NCBI GenBank assembly: GCA_035772405.1
Contig: JAYKKM010000199.1
Location: 496,001-560,000 of the forward strand
DNA: 64,000 nucleotides
Source of the DNA: Chrysogorgia sp. JL179-B06
Lineage: Eukaryota; Cnidaria; Anthozoa; Scleralcyonacea; Chrysogorgiidae
Direction of reading: 5' to 3'
The notes under the pieces are model-generated. The model was not told the DNA's origin. It ran no database searches and was given only the letters and a program-made list of their open reading frames with translations. Position 1 is the stretch's first letter. Each line of letters opens with the position of its first letter. This document shows, one piece after another, positions 1-11,104 of the stretch. Both the position numbers and the translations under genes were made by a program.

Positions 1-620
1 AAATTCAATATTTACCATTTGAACGCCATACATCTAATTCGAACAACATTTAATGTGGTTATGTATTAACCGAGGTTAAACCAAAGGAGATATAATATAT
101 GCTTGCCCTCAACGCAGAATGTGGAGTATGCCGTAGCCTGATGTCACGCAGCGCAAGGGGAACCGGAAAGCGCAAGCCCACGCGGCCACGCTAACAAGCA
201 AACTCTAGGCCGACGCGCGAGATGAACGCTCGGCACGAAGGCATTCAAGCGAAACCCATCCTTAAAAAAAAAAAAAAAAAAAAAATCAATTCTATCAGTT
301 CTCGTGTTATCACAAACTGATGTTTGAAGGAGCTAAGCCCGACTGGTAGTGGTGATCGGATCAGGACCAACAGGCTCAGTCAACCTGATCCTACTCCAAG
401 CATCTAGGACAGCCAGCACCAACCAGTCGGTCTGCTTGTCACCCAACCATCCAAACGGGTAAGTATAAATGTGGCGCTGGTGATCACACACATAATCGAC
501 GTATGGTTTAACTCGAAACGAGCAAGCGACACTCTTGCCAAATCGAACTTTACGTTTGTAATATTTCTGAACTGAACGAACCACCGTGGTCACTCCAATA
601 TGGCCGCGCGCTAATTCCGA
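1..620. repeat. dispersed repeat, copy A (partner at about 30537-31060)
   Basis: About 480 bases here recur in the same orientation at 30537-31060 with small indels and substitutions; both copies share the opening segment, an A-rich run and a 'gatcacacacataatcga' stretch. A shorter piece around 'acgtttgtaatatttctg' (about 550-580) recurs near 25890, 26010 and 30255. The A-run at 264-285 lies inside the repeat. No coding potential recognised; family unknown. Confidence 0.75.
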
Positions 621-1120
621 CTTCTTAGTTACTGTAATAGAGCCGTAGTTTGTGTTCTAAATTACGGGAAAACCTTCGACAACTGATTCATTTTAGCATC
701 TTAAAAGATCAGAGACAGATAGTCTCTGTCACCTACAGTAAAACTATATAACGTGGTCCCGACTAAAAATTCTTCATTCTCTTTCGTCGTAGATCGATAC
801 CAAGCGAAAACATATCTCGGCTATCGAGCTAGTCCGGCCAAATCGCGTCCATGTAATCAGGGTCTCTGGCTTGACCTTGCTACTACTACTGTGTTTTCTC
901 CCCATAGGGTCTCCATCTATGGGATGCTAAGGACCGTGTTTTAATTCGAAAATATCAAGGAGTAACGCATGGTTTTTACGTAATTTATTCTTGTTTTGGG
1001 GTCTCAATCAAGACTTCATCGCAAGTGGCAGCGAAGGTTAGTGGACTGGAACGAGGCTTGTCCAGCTGTTCTTGTCCAGTGAGCTCTCTCTATATATATA
1101 TATATAGAGCTCACTGTTCT
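621..1120. other. non-coding stretch, no recognised feature
   Basis: No gene seen. The only structure is a short perfect AT-centred palindrome with gagctc arms at about 1081-1115. Confidence 0.5.
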
Positions 1121-1406
1121 TGTCATACACGATCTGCCTGGTTACTCAGCCAAGCGTACTTTTTGATTTTTGATTCGGAATCCAAAATCAAAGCGAAGCG
1201 AAAGCTCAACGATTTATTCGATTAGTATTTGTTATTTTCATGTTGGTGGGTTATTTTTGGACGAGTTATAAGTAAAGCGTAATGACTATTTAATGTCTAA
1301 TCGTGGTGGGAAACGAGAAGGAGCTGGAAGGCCACGATTGCCGTATACTGTCTTGAACAAAAAATCAACAAGTACGCTTAGCTGAGTAACCAGGCAAATC
1401 GTGACA
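1121..1406. mobile_element. short inverted-repeat element
   Basis: Arms of about 40 bases are inverted: 'gcctggttactcagc' near 1136 mirrors 'gctgagtaaccaggc' near 1381. The element is about 285 bp with no coding frame. I do not see a clear target duplication. Confidence 0.6.
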
Positions 1407-1811
1407 TAACCATTTGGTATTTATGGCATTCAATGGGGATGTTGAGGAAATTGAAGGGAAGAGAAATTTTGAATCATTACAAGAATGTTTTGACAAATTT
1501 AAATGCTGAAGGGCCAAAGGCAGTGAAGGACAAGTATACCAAAAGGTTTTAGCTATAGAACAATGATTAGTGAAATTCTTTGAATTTATGGAGAAGTTCT
1601 CGAAAGTCCTGGAATCTTCATTTGAATCATTCATAATTTAATTTGACATTTTCCGTAAGAGCGAATTTTGTCAGCATCTTCGCGAGTTCCCTTCCTCGGT
1701 TTTACTTGCTCTGACGACCCTTCAAAAGTGATTAAAACGGCAAGTAAGGACTTTTCAAGGAGACTTTGAAGGCCATATTAGGGAATTCAAGGACCAAATA
1801 GGTTGGAAAAG

Positions 1812-1931
1812 AAGCAGTGGCGTATTACGAAAAATGGAAAACTGTTTCTTATATATATTAAGTAACAGTTTCCTTTTTTCGTGATTGCTTATAAGTAACA
1901 GTTTTCCATTTTTCGTGATTCGCCACTGCTT
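1812..1931. mobile_element. palindromic MITE
   Basis: A 120-bp near-palindrome: 'agcagtggcg' and 'gaaaaatggaaaactgtt' at the left are mirrored by 'aacagttttccatttttc' and 'cgccactgct' at the right. Confidence 0.65.
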
Positions 1932-1984
1932 TCCAAAGCTTATTTTTCAAACTTTTTGGTCCTTTTTTCCCTGATACATGAATA

Positions 1985-2114
1985 CCGTATTTCCTCGAAT
2001 AAGCGCCCCCCTCGAATAAGCGCCCCCTGTAGACCTTGATTTTTTAAATAAGCGCCCCCCTCGATTAAGCGCCTCCCCCTCAAATAAGCACCCCCCTCGA
2101 ATAAGCGCCCCCTG
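1985..2114. repeat. 'aataagcgccccc' tandem array, left part
   Basis: Irregular tandem copies of 'aataagcgcccc' motifs interspersed with a 'tgtagaccttgatttttt' spacer. The array resumes at 6375 on the other side of a 4.26 kb insertion and a related cluster lies at about 10576-10660, so it is a dispersed low-complexity family. Confidence 0.75.
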
Positions 2115-2184
2115 CAACCTCGTTCCCAGGGCCTTTTTGAAATTAGGAGGGCGGGAAAAGGCCCTGGCATCGGCTGGTCCATTC

Positions 2185-4700
2185 TGTGTTGTCATTGGTT
2201 GATTGATTTTCTTAAATATTCCTCGTAAACATAATTAATGCAAAATTTTCGATTGTTTGGTCATAATCAAGAATTCGTGCTTCACATTAGTTTTGGTCCG
2301 TTCATGACAGATAAAGTGGAAAAATCGACTCTGATAAAGGTCTAGGTTCCTACGAAAGCCGTCATATGGTAGGGATATTCAGCAAAAGCGGCGTTAAAAA
2401 GGATTTATGTGCGAAAATGCAGATTTTTGGGGGAATTACGATCCGCGAAGACGATATTTGGAGTTCGAAGTTAATATGCAGAAAATGTGAGGGATTTATT
2501 TCCAAGACGAGCGACTTCAGACGAGGATGAATGGAATTATTGGGACTCCAAATTGGAACAGCAAATTGGGACAATCCACTGAAACGACTAGTTCAAGCTG
2601 AACAAGCGAAACCAGAAACTTCGGCAAAGAAACTAACTTTCCAAGTTCACGATATAGGGACAAACACGACTTAATTGTCTCGAACTTGAGTTCGAGTTAC
2701 TCTTGACCGAAATTCAGAAGAAAAAAATCATTCTAGCGGCAAACACGAAACAACCAGTTGTTGTCCTAGGACATGCCTTGTTTACCTGCTTTCATCAGTT
2801 ATTAAAGTCATCCATCACAGTCGAGATGAAATCAACCTGCAAAAACCTTTGCAAACGTCTATGGTTCAGTTTTGTATGACAACAGCTACGACAATCTTAA
2901 GGAATTTGATTTTGATAAGACATTTTTGACGCAGTGTCTGTGGCAAGAATACCCCTGTCGAAGCTACAAGTCACGAATTAAGAGTAAAGTATAGCTTTGT
3001 CGTATAGTAAGGTTGAACTCAGGATTTGATTTTTATATTTATTGATATAAACCTATAGCTTGTCAAAAATCGTTTTAGTTGTTTTGCATTTGATTTGTAC
3101 AATCACAATGTTTCAATTTCAGTCAAATCGTCCTAATAATTCACAATTTGTCAAATTTTTCCTACAGCTGCTATAAATTGACGAACGTCAGAACCGCCAC
3201 AGAAATCAATAAAGTTTCTACGGGGAATTGATGTCGTTTCTCCGTATATATTTTATAATTATATCAAGAAAAATGCCATACTAAAAATAAAGCGTTCGTA
3301 ATATTTCCTGGGCAACTTATTTCGTCTTTGTTGCAGATTTACTTGGCCCGCATTGTTGTCTTAGAAGACTGAATGTTTGTTCATATTAAGAACAATGAAA
3401 ACTTGACAAGCTTGGAGAGTTTGAGTTTTTATATTTACTGTAGAACTGGTAAATTAATACAAATTCTGAAATGAATGAAAAAAACACTTTATAGTTTGTC
3501 TTGAACTTTTGCATATTTGTCTGGTTGTTTGCTGTGCAAGCTGTGTCAATCAAATAATTATTTAAAACTAAATTTAAAATTAATTAAAATAATAAAACTA
3601 TTACCAGTTTTCTCATCACTGCAAAGATACAAATAATATGAAATGTAACAAGAAAATAGAAAACCTTATTAGAATAGATCCCTGATTCAAATTAGTGGGG
3701 CATATTCACATATTAAACCAAAAATATTTGAAGAACAGGTTTCATTCCATATGCCATAATAGTGATGTAATAATAATGCCAACAAAATTTGTGTTATTAT
3801 CATTATCACCAATATACAAGGAAAAATAATTATGAAATGCACCATTAATTTTGTTAAAGATGCAGTTCATTATAAGATCAGTGATAACCAGGGCTGTGGT
3901 AAACATATTTGCGGCCCGACTAGTACGTTATCGGCCTCCAACTTTTAGTGTTTTCAAGAGGGTGGTTTGGCCTTGTATATTGGTGACAATAATAGTTTAA
4001 TTTATAGAGTGCCTACAACAAGATCTAAGCACTTTACAATCTGTGCTATAAAAATATATATATAAATTTGCAATTCATAAGCTTATTGAATATAAAAAAT
4101 TAAATATATTACAGTATTCACAGTGACGTAGGAACAATTTTCACCTGAAGGGGGGTCCAAGGGTATGCTCCCCTGGGAAATATTGCATTTCTGAGACCTC
4201 TGAATTGGCATTTCCTGCATTTTGAACAGTTCACTACAAACAGTTAGCAGATTTGCTGCAAGCATGCAGCAACACATCCTCCAACAAAGCTTGTGTAGGC
4301 ACTAATAATTATAATAATTATTACTTAACAATACTATTTGTTTCTTAAAATTGAAATACACTTACATATAATTACTTTTTCAAAGTTACTTTAAATATTC
4401 TAAAATAAAATAAGAAAATTTGGGGAAAAAGTGGGGGGCACATGCCCTCCCCCAGGCTCCTACGGCCATGATTCAATAATTATTATAAAATTACAATCTT
4501 TGCAATAGGTTAACTAATAATGGATTATAAGAATATAATAACTAATAATTGTTAAAAAAGACTGAAATAAAAACGTTTTCAACTGTCTTTTGAAAGCAGC
4601 TAATAGCTCATTCTACAGGCAATTTACAGCCACTGCAAAAGCTCTATCACCATAGGTTTTCAAATTACTTGCTGGTTATTACATGTAACAGTGCCTCAGA
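2185..4700. other. interior of the Mutator-like element, no recognised gene
   Basis: AT-rich sequence with only short frames and no family I recognise. A stretch at about 4130-4200 resembles 11770-11860 inside the hAT-like element, which suggests further nested transposon debris. Confidence 0.5.
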
Positions 4701-4719
4701 TTATGACCTTAAAGTTCTA

Positions 4720-5650
4720 GGTAGTATGTATAGCTGAATAAGATCAGCGATATACTGCAGAGCCAGGCTATGTTGAGCTATGAAAGCTAAAAGAAGAATT
4801 TAAAAAATTATTTGCTTCTCAATTGGGAGCCAGTGAAGCATACATAGTATTGGAGAAACATGTTCATATTTGCTAGTGCAATTATCATACTTGCTGTACA
4901 AGTTTAAACTCTTTGGATTTTCTGTATGAGATACTTGGCTAATCCGTATAAATAATAATATAGAATTACAATGATCTAATTTAGAGGTTACAAATGCATG
5001 TAGGAGAGTCTCTGCAGTAGATAGACCAAAGATACTTTCTAATTTTGAAAATCTGCTTCAGTTGAAAAAATGATGATTTACATATATTGTTGATGTGCTC
5101 AGTCATTGATAAAGGTAATGCCAATATACTGGGAAGACTGCACAGGTTTCAGTTGTACATTGCTGATACACACAGCATCAAGTTCAGGCTGGTGAAAACG
5201 AGACCCAATTAGTAGAAGTTCAGTTTTATCTTTTTTCAATTTTAACTTGTTGGTCATCATCCATTGGTCAATCTCCAACATACAGGCTTCAATCTTGTGC
5301 ACAGCAGACTTAATCTCATCATGAACCGCCGGGATGAACGTAGCAAACATCTGAATGTCATCAGCGTGTAAGTGAAACGACATGTCATGCTTTTTGAGAA
5401 TGTCACCAATAGGTGCAGTGTAAAGTAGATACAGAAGTGGACCAAGAACAGAGCCCTGCTGCACTCCATAGTCAAGATCTTTCGCAGCTTATCGGTCATC
5501 AATGTAGACATCACATGTTAGTAACATAGCCATATTGTAGGTTAGTAGCAAATCGGATTCTGCCCCAATGTACTCAATTCCTTCCATAATCTTACCTGGA
5601 AGATCCCTTTCACTGAATGGCTAAAGAGCATCATACTATCTGATGTAACT
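4720..5650 (-). pseudogene. decayed L2/CR1-like LINE reverse transcriptase fragment
   Basis: Minus-strand translation gives the RT palm motif [13 protein letters not shown] followed by HADDIQ in place of the usual YADDTQ catalytic box, then an MTNKLKL segment. An in-frame stop lies just upstream (near 5490), and a frameshift near 5100 moves the following thumb region (EHINNICKSSFFQLKQI) to another frame with further stops. This is a 5'- and 3'-truncated retrotransposon remnant with no intact product. It lies inside the Mutator-like element, so it either inserted there or was carried along. Confidence 0.75.
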
Positions 5651-5839
5651 GAGTTCGCATGATTTTAAGTTCCAAGTATATGATTGTCATTGGATAGTTT
5701 TCTCTTTGCATAGCCAGTTCATTTGCAATGGGCATAAGAATCTGGTCGTAACTTTCATAGGCAGATGGTTACTCAATCGTAATACAATTTGAACATCGCC
5801 ACTCAATAGATTTGTGTGGAACAGTGTGAATTCATATCA

Positions 5840-6240
5840 TCGAAGGGCTCGTGTGTTTGTCCATGTCGATCTATGGTCGAAGTCGTCGAACAAACTATCT
5901 GAAGTCGTCCACTCGTCGCCGGGAAACACTAACACATCCGCCATAATTCCTCTATCTTTTAATACTTCAAGTTGATCCTCCATTATTGAGTTTAAAGAAC
6001 ACACTACAATGACAATGTTCATATCGGCCTTCACAGGGAAGAAATTAGTAAGTAAGGAGCTGGAAGAGTAATGACTTTCCAAAACCAGTGGGATTAGAAC
6101 GGCAACAACATCGTGGCCATGTAATAAGTATTCAAAACACTTCACCTGCAGCGGTTTTAAACAATACGAAGGGAAGTTGTCGCTGTTTAACGTTAACTGG
6201 AGTCGTCGAAGCAAGTCAACTTATCCGAAGATTCCGCCAT
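5840..6240 (-). pseudogene. decayed RecQ-like DNA helicase N-terminal exon
   Basis: Read on the minus strand from an ATG at 6240, the sequence encodes a short leader, then LKPLQVKCFEYLLHGHDVVAV, the Walker A motif PTGFGKS, and FFPVKADMNIVIVVCSLNSI followed by EDQLEVLKDRGI. This order (Q-motif-like segment, motif I, then the 'PLNSIIEDQ' block) is typical of RecQ-family helicases. The Walker A motif is in a different frame from its flanks, and an in-frame stop lies about 15 codons after the ATG, so the copy is broken by several small indels. It sits near the right end of the Mutator-like element, consistent with host-exon capture. The parent gene is not in this window. Confidence 0.65.
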
Positions 6241-6374
6241 CTTTCTTTGTTTACCAATTTATTATAATTTATTTACACCCACTATAGATGGGTGTTTTGA
6301 ACGTCATGTGACCAGCCGATGCCAGGGCCTTTTCCCGCCCTCCTAATTTCAAAAAGGCCCTGGGAACGAGGTTG

Positions 6375-6455
6375 CGCCCCCTGTAGACCTTGATTTTTTA
6401 AATAAGCGCCCCCCCCTCGATTAAGCGCCTCCCCCTCAAATAAGCGCCCCTCTCT
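6375..6455. repeat. 'aataagcgccccc' tandem array, right part
   Basis: Continuation of the array at 1985-2114, beginning with the second copy of the 9-bp target duplication and the 'tgtagaccttgatttttt' spacer. Confidence 0.75.
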
Positions 6456-6851
6456 ATATGGCGTTATATCCCCGCCAAAATTCATGTTTTCAATTCAACA
6501 TTGATGTTTACGTTCAACATTGTTGTTTACCTGTTCAACATTTGAGGTTCAATATTCAACATTGTTCTTTTGTGATGCTACATTGTTGTTACTATGCAAC
6601 ATTCAACTTTCGCTTATGCAACATTCAACTTTCGGTCATGCAACATTCAACTTTCGGTTATGCAACATTCAACTTTCGGTCATGCAACATTCAACTTTCG
6701 GTTATGCAACATTCAACTTTCGGTTATGCGACATTCAACTTTCGGTCATGCGACATTCAACTTTCAAAGTTGAACTTCACGCTTTAGTGAGTTGACCTTA
6801 AATGCGCTGAACGAACAAGCGGTGGGCTCAAGAAAATGGAAACCATCGATA
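6456..6851 (+). repeat. minisatellite-bearing repeat, copy 1
   Basis: About 22-bp units ('atgcaacattcaactttcgg') at 6594-6775 are flanked by conserved unique arms (from 'atatggcgttatatcccc' on the left to 'ggaaaccatcgat' on the right). The whole arrangement recurs inverted at 9683-10258 with more units, so the array and its flanks travel together as one dispersed repeat. Confidence 0.8.
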
Positions 6852-7193
6852 TAAAGTGATGGCGGAAAGCAAGGAAGAGTACAACCCAGGTACAACCTCG
6901 TCCCCCCGCTTCGGAGATAGAAAATGTCGCAAGGGAGGGGATATCCACACTGATACACGAATGTTTTCACCATGTGTTTTCACCTGTGTGTTTACATGTT
7001 TAAAAAATATGTTGCCTAAAATGTTTACATTTTGTTGTCGTAAACGGCGATTATTCTTCCGTGATATGGAAACCAAAACAAGCTGGTTCGGCCGACCGTG
7101 TTACGGAAAATCTATTATATCCCGTTATTATCAGCAAAGAACAGTAGATCAGGTTACAAGTTAACACTCCCGTGGACAATCAACTACGCAAGA
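6852..7193. other. non-coding stretch, no recognised feature
   Basis: A 102-codon plus-strand frame crosses this interval, but its product resembles no family I know and it starts inside the preceding repeat. I do not call a gene. Confidence 0.5.
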
Positions 7194-7196
7194 TAA

Positions 7197-7648
7197 GGCC
7201 AATTAAAAAAAAAATTCTGTTTTTCATCGCCGCCCGCCCCTGGAAAATTGGCCGCCCGGAAATAAATTTTTTTTAATATTAAATCGGTAATTGGTCGGAA
7301 GACATCGGAAACCGAACATTGGCGGCCATGTTTTGTAAATAGGCATGATTTAGCCAAGTATGCCCTTCGTTACTCATGTTTTTTCGCAACGTCGTGCCAG
7401 CAGAGTACTGATCTATCAATATAAAAGAGCTTTGATAGATCTTTGATAGATTGCTGTGACTATTTCGTGCACAAAGGGACCACAAACGAAGTGTATGAAT
7501 TTCATACTATGAAATGGAAAACAGCCTTTAACCAGCTTTTTTTAATAAAAGGGAAATAAAAAAATAAAAAATAAAATAAAAAACCGCCCGCCCGCCCCAC
7601 TTTTTTCAAAAAAAATGATGAAAAACAGAAATATTTTTTTAATTGGCC
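7197..7648. mobile_element. Harbinger-like MITE, TAA duplication
   Basis: Inverted ends beginning GGCCAATTAAAAAAA and finishing TTTTTTTAATTGGCC extend inward through 'ctgtttttcatc'/'gatgaaaaacag'. A TAA flanks both sides (7194-7196, 7649-7651). A TWA target duplication is typical of PIF/Harbinger elements. No transposase; 452 bp, with internal G/C-rich 'cgcccgcccc' runs near both ends. Confidence 0.65.
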
Positions 7649-7651
7649 TAA

Positions 7652-8337
7652 ACAGTGTACGAATTGAGTGAAACAAACGTCGATTACGATGAATTACGTT
7701 TTATGAATTTATATTCACACATCAAGGAGCGTTCTTGTCTACCAAACAAGGAGTCGCTCTTTTTCAGAGTGATATATTATACAATTTTTTCGCGGCGGCA
7801 ACATGTCAATATGATATATACGATCGAGAAGAAAGAACACGACAGTTCACATAACGAAGTGACAAGAACAACAACGTTCAAGACAAACTCGTTATATTTT
7901 AATTAAAAGTTTTACAAAAGTAGAGAATTGGAAAACGCAATTTATTTCTACACGCAATGCTGAACTTGTACAATTTGTTGGTTTTTTATTACGGGTTTCG
8001 AAAGAAAATGTTTAAAAAAATAACACAATTTTATTTTGTCAAGACAAACTTGCCTCTTTATCTGGTGTAAATGCTCTACGGCTGTTTACCACTTTTACAG
8101 TTTACGGGCTTATCGCGTCGGAAGATTTCAAGGAGCTCTACCCGTTTTCAAGGTTCGCTGTTGAGACATTGCCACTTTAGCTGATCCCCCTCTACCCTAG
8201 TAACAAACATGTTCTATATCTCCCAGATTCTGGGAGACACGTGATCAGCGTCACCAGGGTCTTAATTCTGAAGCGGGGGGCGGGGCGGGGGGGGGGCGGG
8301 GGTAGCGAAGGTAAGACCCTGGGTACGAGGTTGGGAA
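7652..8337. other. non-coding stretch
   Basis: No gene seen. A G-run cluster at 8273-8303 precedes a 'ccctgggtacgaggttg' motif at 8319-8335, which resembles the terminus of the Mutator-like element at 6374. Confidence 0.5.
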
Positions 8338-9680
8338 GACTAGCGACTAAATGAAGAACGTGCTGCGATCTCTGATTGGCTACTAAAAATAGTCACATTA
8401 TTTATCCTCGTGTGTGCGTCACGCTTTTACACGAAGAAAATAGCTCGAAGGCCTTCCGAGTGTCGAGTATTTATACTTTATGAACAATAGTTTTTCCGCT
8501 CATATTCTTCAAATTTCTTAAACATTGGTGTGTTGCCGTAAAATATATATACCTTATACCAAGTAATATATCGTTTTGTAGTATAGTATATTTGAGGTAT
8601 ATTTCGCTTGATTTTGTATTCTATAATATTTTAAACAAAATCCTGATTACTTAATATGAATACTATTTTTGAGGAACGGCAAATTGTGCTTATCTTTTGA
8701 AGTACTGGCTAAATTGCTTTTCTGAAAGCTGTTCTCTGCTCTATTTTAATAAAGTGCATCTACGTCACCGTCAAATAAGTTACGCATTTTTCCTGTCAGT
8801 AATTTTCCTAAATTCAACATCTTTTTTTGCACCCCCCACAATATTTGCCGCTTGAAATCCCCCCTCTCCCCCTAAAAAGTGCTCCGTGGCCCCTGAAAAT
8901 TCGTTATCACAGGCCTTCAAGAATACAATACAATACAATACAATACAATAACTTTATTCATGTGTCAAAATTATTTGGCCTAAAACAGGCCAATTGGGGA
9001 CACTATAATGTAATTACTATGTAATTTTTTTTATTAATAATAATTTTTATATTAAAATTATATATAATAATTTTAATTAATATAAAAATTATTAATAATA
9101 ATTTTAATTAATAATAATTTTAATTAATAATTTCAATATAATTATTAACTGATAATATGATGGTACTATAAGGCAATATGTAGTTAAAATATTTAGATAA
9201 GTTTTCCGATTAAATTTTTTACTTTTCTGAGAAACGAATACTAGCAATTGAAATTTGACACTTAGTTACCATTGTAATGCTTTTGTCGGTAACCGGATGA
9301 GTATCTGCAAGCCAGCAGGGATTGCTCCGCAATGTTTTGGAGGCTTGAAGCAGTCGAATGTGGGATTTTGGCACCGTGCTCATTCCATTTCGATGATTTT
9401 GCGGTATCATGTTTTGATGCATGCGGCTTTCTGCTCAAATAAGAAAATTATCACACGTATTATAGCTACCGATGTTCTAAGTTGCTGTTAAGAGTTGAAC
9501 ATATTGCAAACGTTGGATATTTTAGGATTACAACAATGTTGCGGAAAAACTATTATTCATAAAGTATAAATACTCGACATTCGGAAGGCCTTCGAGTTTT
9601 TTTCGTGTGTAAAGCGTGATGCACACATAAGGAATAAATAATTTTTAAGACTATTTTTAGTAAGTCGCTAGTCTTATCGA
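8338..9680. mobile_element. inverted-repeat element, about 1.34 kb
   Basis: The left arm (about 8338-8505, starting 'agactagcgact') is mirrored at about 9535-9680 (ending 'agtcgctagtctt'), including a shared 'actcgacattcggaaggcc' core. The interior contains (aatac)n at 8925-8950 with an 'aataaagtt' on the minus strand, which reads as the 3' end of an inserted minus-strand retroelement, plus A/T-rich palindromes at 9030-9150. No coding frame recognised. Confidence 0.6.
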
Positions 9681-9682
9681 TG

Positions 9683-10258
9683 GTTTCCATTTTCTTGAGC
9701 CCACCGCTTGTTCGTTCAGCGCTTTTAAGGTCAACTCACTCAAGCGTGAAGTTCAACTTTGAAAGTTGAATGTCGCATGACCGAAAGTTGAATGTCGCAT
9801 GACCGAAAGTTGAATGTCGCATGACCGAAAGTTGAATGTCGCATGACCGAAAGTTGAATGTCGCATGACCGAAAGTTGAATGTTGCATGACCGAAAGTTG
9901 AATGTCGCATAACCAAAAGTTGAATGTCGCATGACCGAAAGTTGAATGTCGCATGACCGAAAGTTGAATGTTGCACAACCGAAAGTTGAATGTCGCATAA
10001 CCGAAAGTTGAATGTTGCATAATTAGCGAAAGTTGAATGTCGCATAACCAAAAGTTGAATGTCGCATGACCGAAAGTTGAATGTTGCATAACCGAAAGTT
10101 GAATGTCGCATAGTAACAACAATGTAGCATCACGAAAGAACAATGTTGAATATTGAACCTCAAATGTTGAACAGGTAAACAACAATGTTGAACGTAAACA
10201 TCAATGTTGCATTGAAAACATGAATTTTGGCGGGGATATAACGCCATATCTCTACATA
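9683..10258 (-). repeat. minisatellite-bearing repeat, copy 2 (inverted)
   Basis: Reverse complement of the 6456-6851 repeat, with a longer array of about 22-bp units ('gaccgaaagttgaatgtcgc') at about 9765-10110 and the same flanking arms. The long open frames on the minus strand arise only because the repeat lacks stops. Confidence 0.8.
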
Positions 10259-10719
10259 CTAATTTAAATTACAACGCAATTTCTAGAAACAAACTTTTTT
10301 AATTGAAAGTCATTCATATTTATGTCCATATGCCTGTACGTTTCTTTCGCTTTCACCAGCTCCACGTGTAACTTCTCTGCATTTCTTAAGTGTGCTGTTC
10401 TAACGCCATATACACATGGAACGACTAATCCATTTTCACGTTTCCTTGCACCAGTCACCTCTGCTGTGAGGGAATTATTGTCTCTTGACGTCAGGAAACA
10501 TTTCACCAGAAAATAAATTTCTATTGGAATATGTCCTACAAGTTCATACTCCTCTTCTCCATGTATATTTTGTAATAAGCGCCCCCCCCCCCCCCCTCGA
10601 ATAAGCGCCCCTCCTTTTAGTAAGCACACAATTAATAAGCGCTTAATCGAGGAAATACGGTATATAGATTTTGGCAACCATGCTTTACCCAAACATTGAT
10701 ATGGATCGTATTGTATCCT

Positions 10720-11055
10720 TGATAAGTGCCTATCTCACGTTTGGGGATTTTACATATCCGTAATATTTGGGTCTTCCTGAGCAAAATCATATTATATATT
10801 GTCAGCCGAAAATTTCATCTTCATGGAGTTTTTCGCTGTCAAAGTTACCAGATGTGATGTCACAAGAGGCATTCCAAACCAGTTTTCTTTTGCTACTTGC
10901 CACAAAAATGCCTCTTGTAACATCACATCCGATAAGTTTAACAGCAAAAAAGTCCATGAAGATGAAATTTTCTGCTGACAATATATATTATGATTTTGCT
11001 CAGGAAGACCCAAATATTACGAATATGTAAAATTCCCAAACCGGTGAGATAAGTC
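10720..11055. mobile_element. palindromic MITE (family of 13627-14081)
   Basis: Two arms of about 160 bp are inverted around 10890: the left carries 'attttacatatccgtaat', 'cttcctgagcaaaatcat' and 'gaaaatttcatcttcatgga', mirrored on the right. It lies about 50 bp upstream of the WDR26-like exon. The termini resemble those of the element at 13627-14081. Confidence 0.7.
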
Positions 11056-11104
11056 CTTTAAACTGAATGGGAAACTAATGATCGGGTGTTGTATTTTCTC
11101 GCAG

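Larger units (their letters stand above)
2115..6374. mobile_element. Mutator-like element, 4.26 kb, with 9-bp TSD
   Basis: Terminal inverted repeats of about 66 bp: the left end begins 'caacctcgttcccagg' and the right end finishes 'cctgggaacgaggttg'. It is flanked by a 9-bp direct duplication, cgccccctg, at 2106-2114 and 6375-6383. A 9-bp duplication with long TIRs is characteristic of Mutator-like elements. Removing the insert restores the interrupted 'gcgccccctgtagacc' array unit seen at about 2023-2035. Inside, no transposase was recognised. It carries a decayed L2/CR1-like reverse transcriptase fragment (about 4720-5650, minus) and a decayed RecQ-like helicase first exon (5840-6240, minus), which makes it look like a non-autonomous, gene-capturing element. 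Confidence 0.75.

Noticed and set aside
264..285. A-run as a sign of a processed retrogene
   Set aside because: It is internal to a dispersed repeat that continues on both sides and has no coding homology.
333..593. 86-codon minus-strand frame with a partial relative at 25913-26134
   Set aside because: The similarity follows from the shared dispersed repeat; copy B at 30.5 kb does not preserve the frame.
9736..10185. 149-codon frame on the minus strand
   Set aside because: Runs through the 22-bp minisatellite; another frame over the same repeat is equally open.
10264..10692. 142-codon minus-strand frame
   Set aside because: Partly composed of the 'gcgccccc' repeat and no family resemblance.
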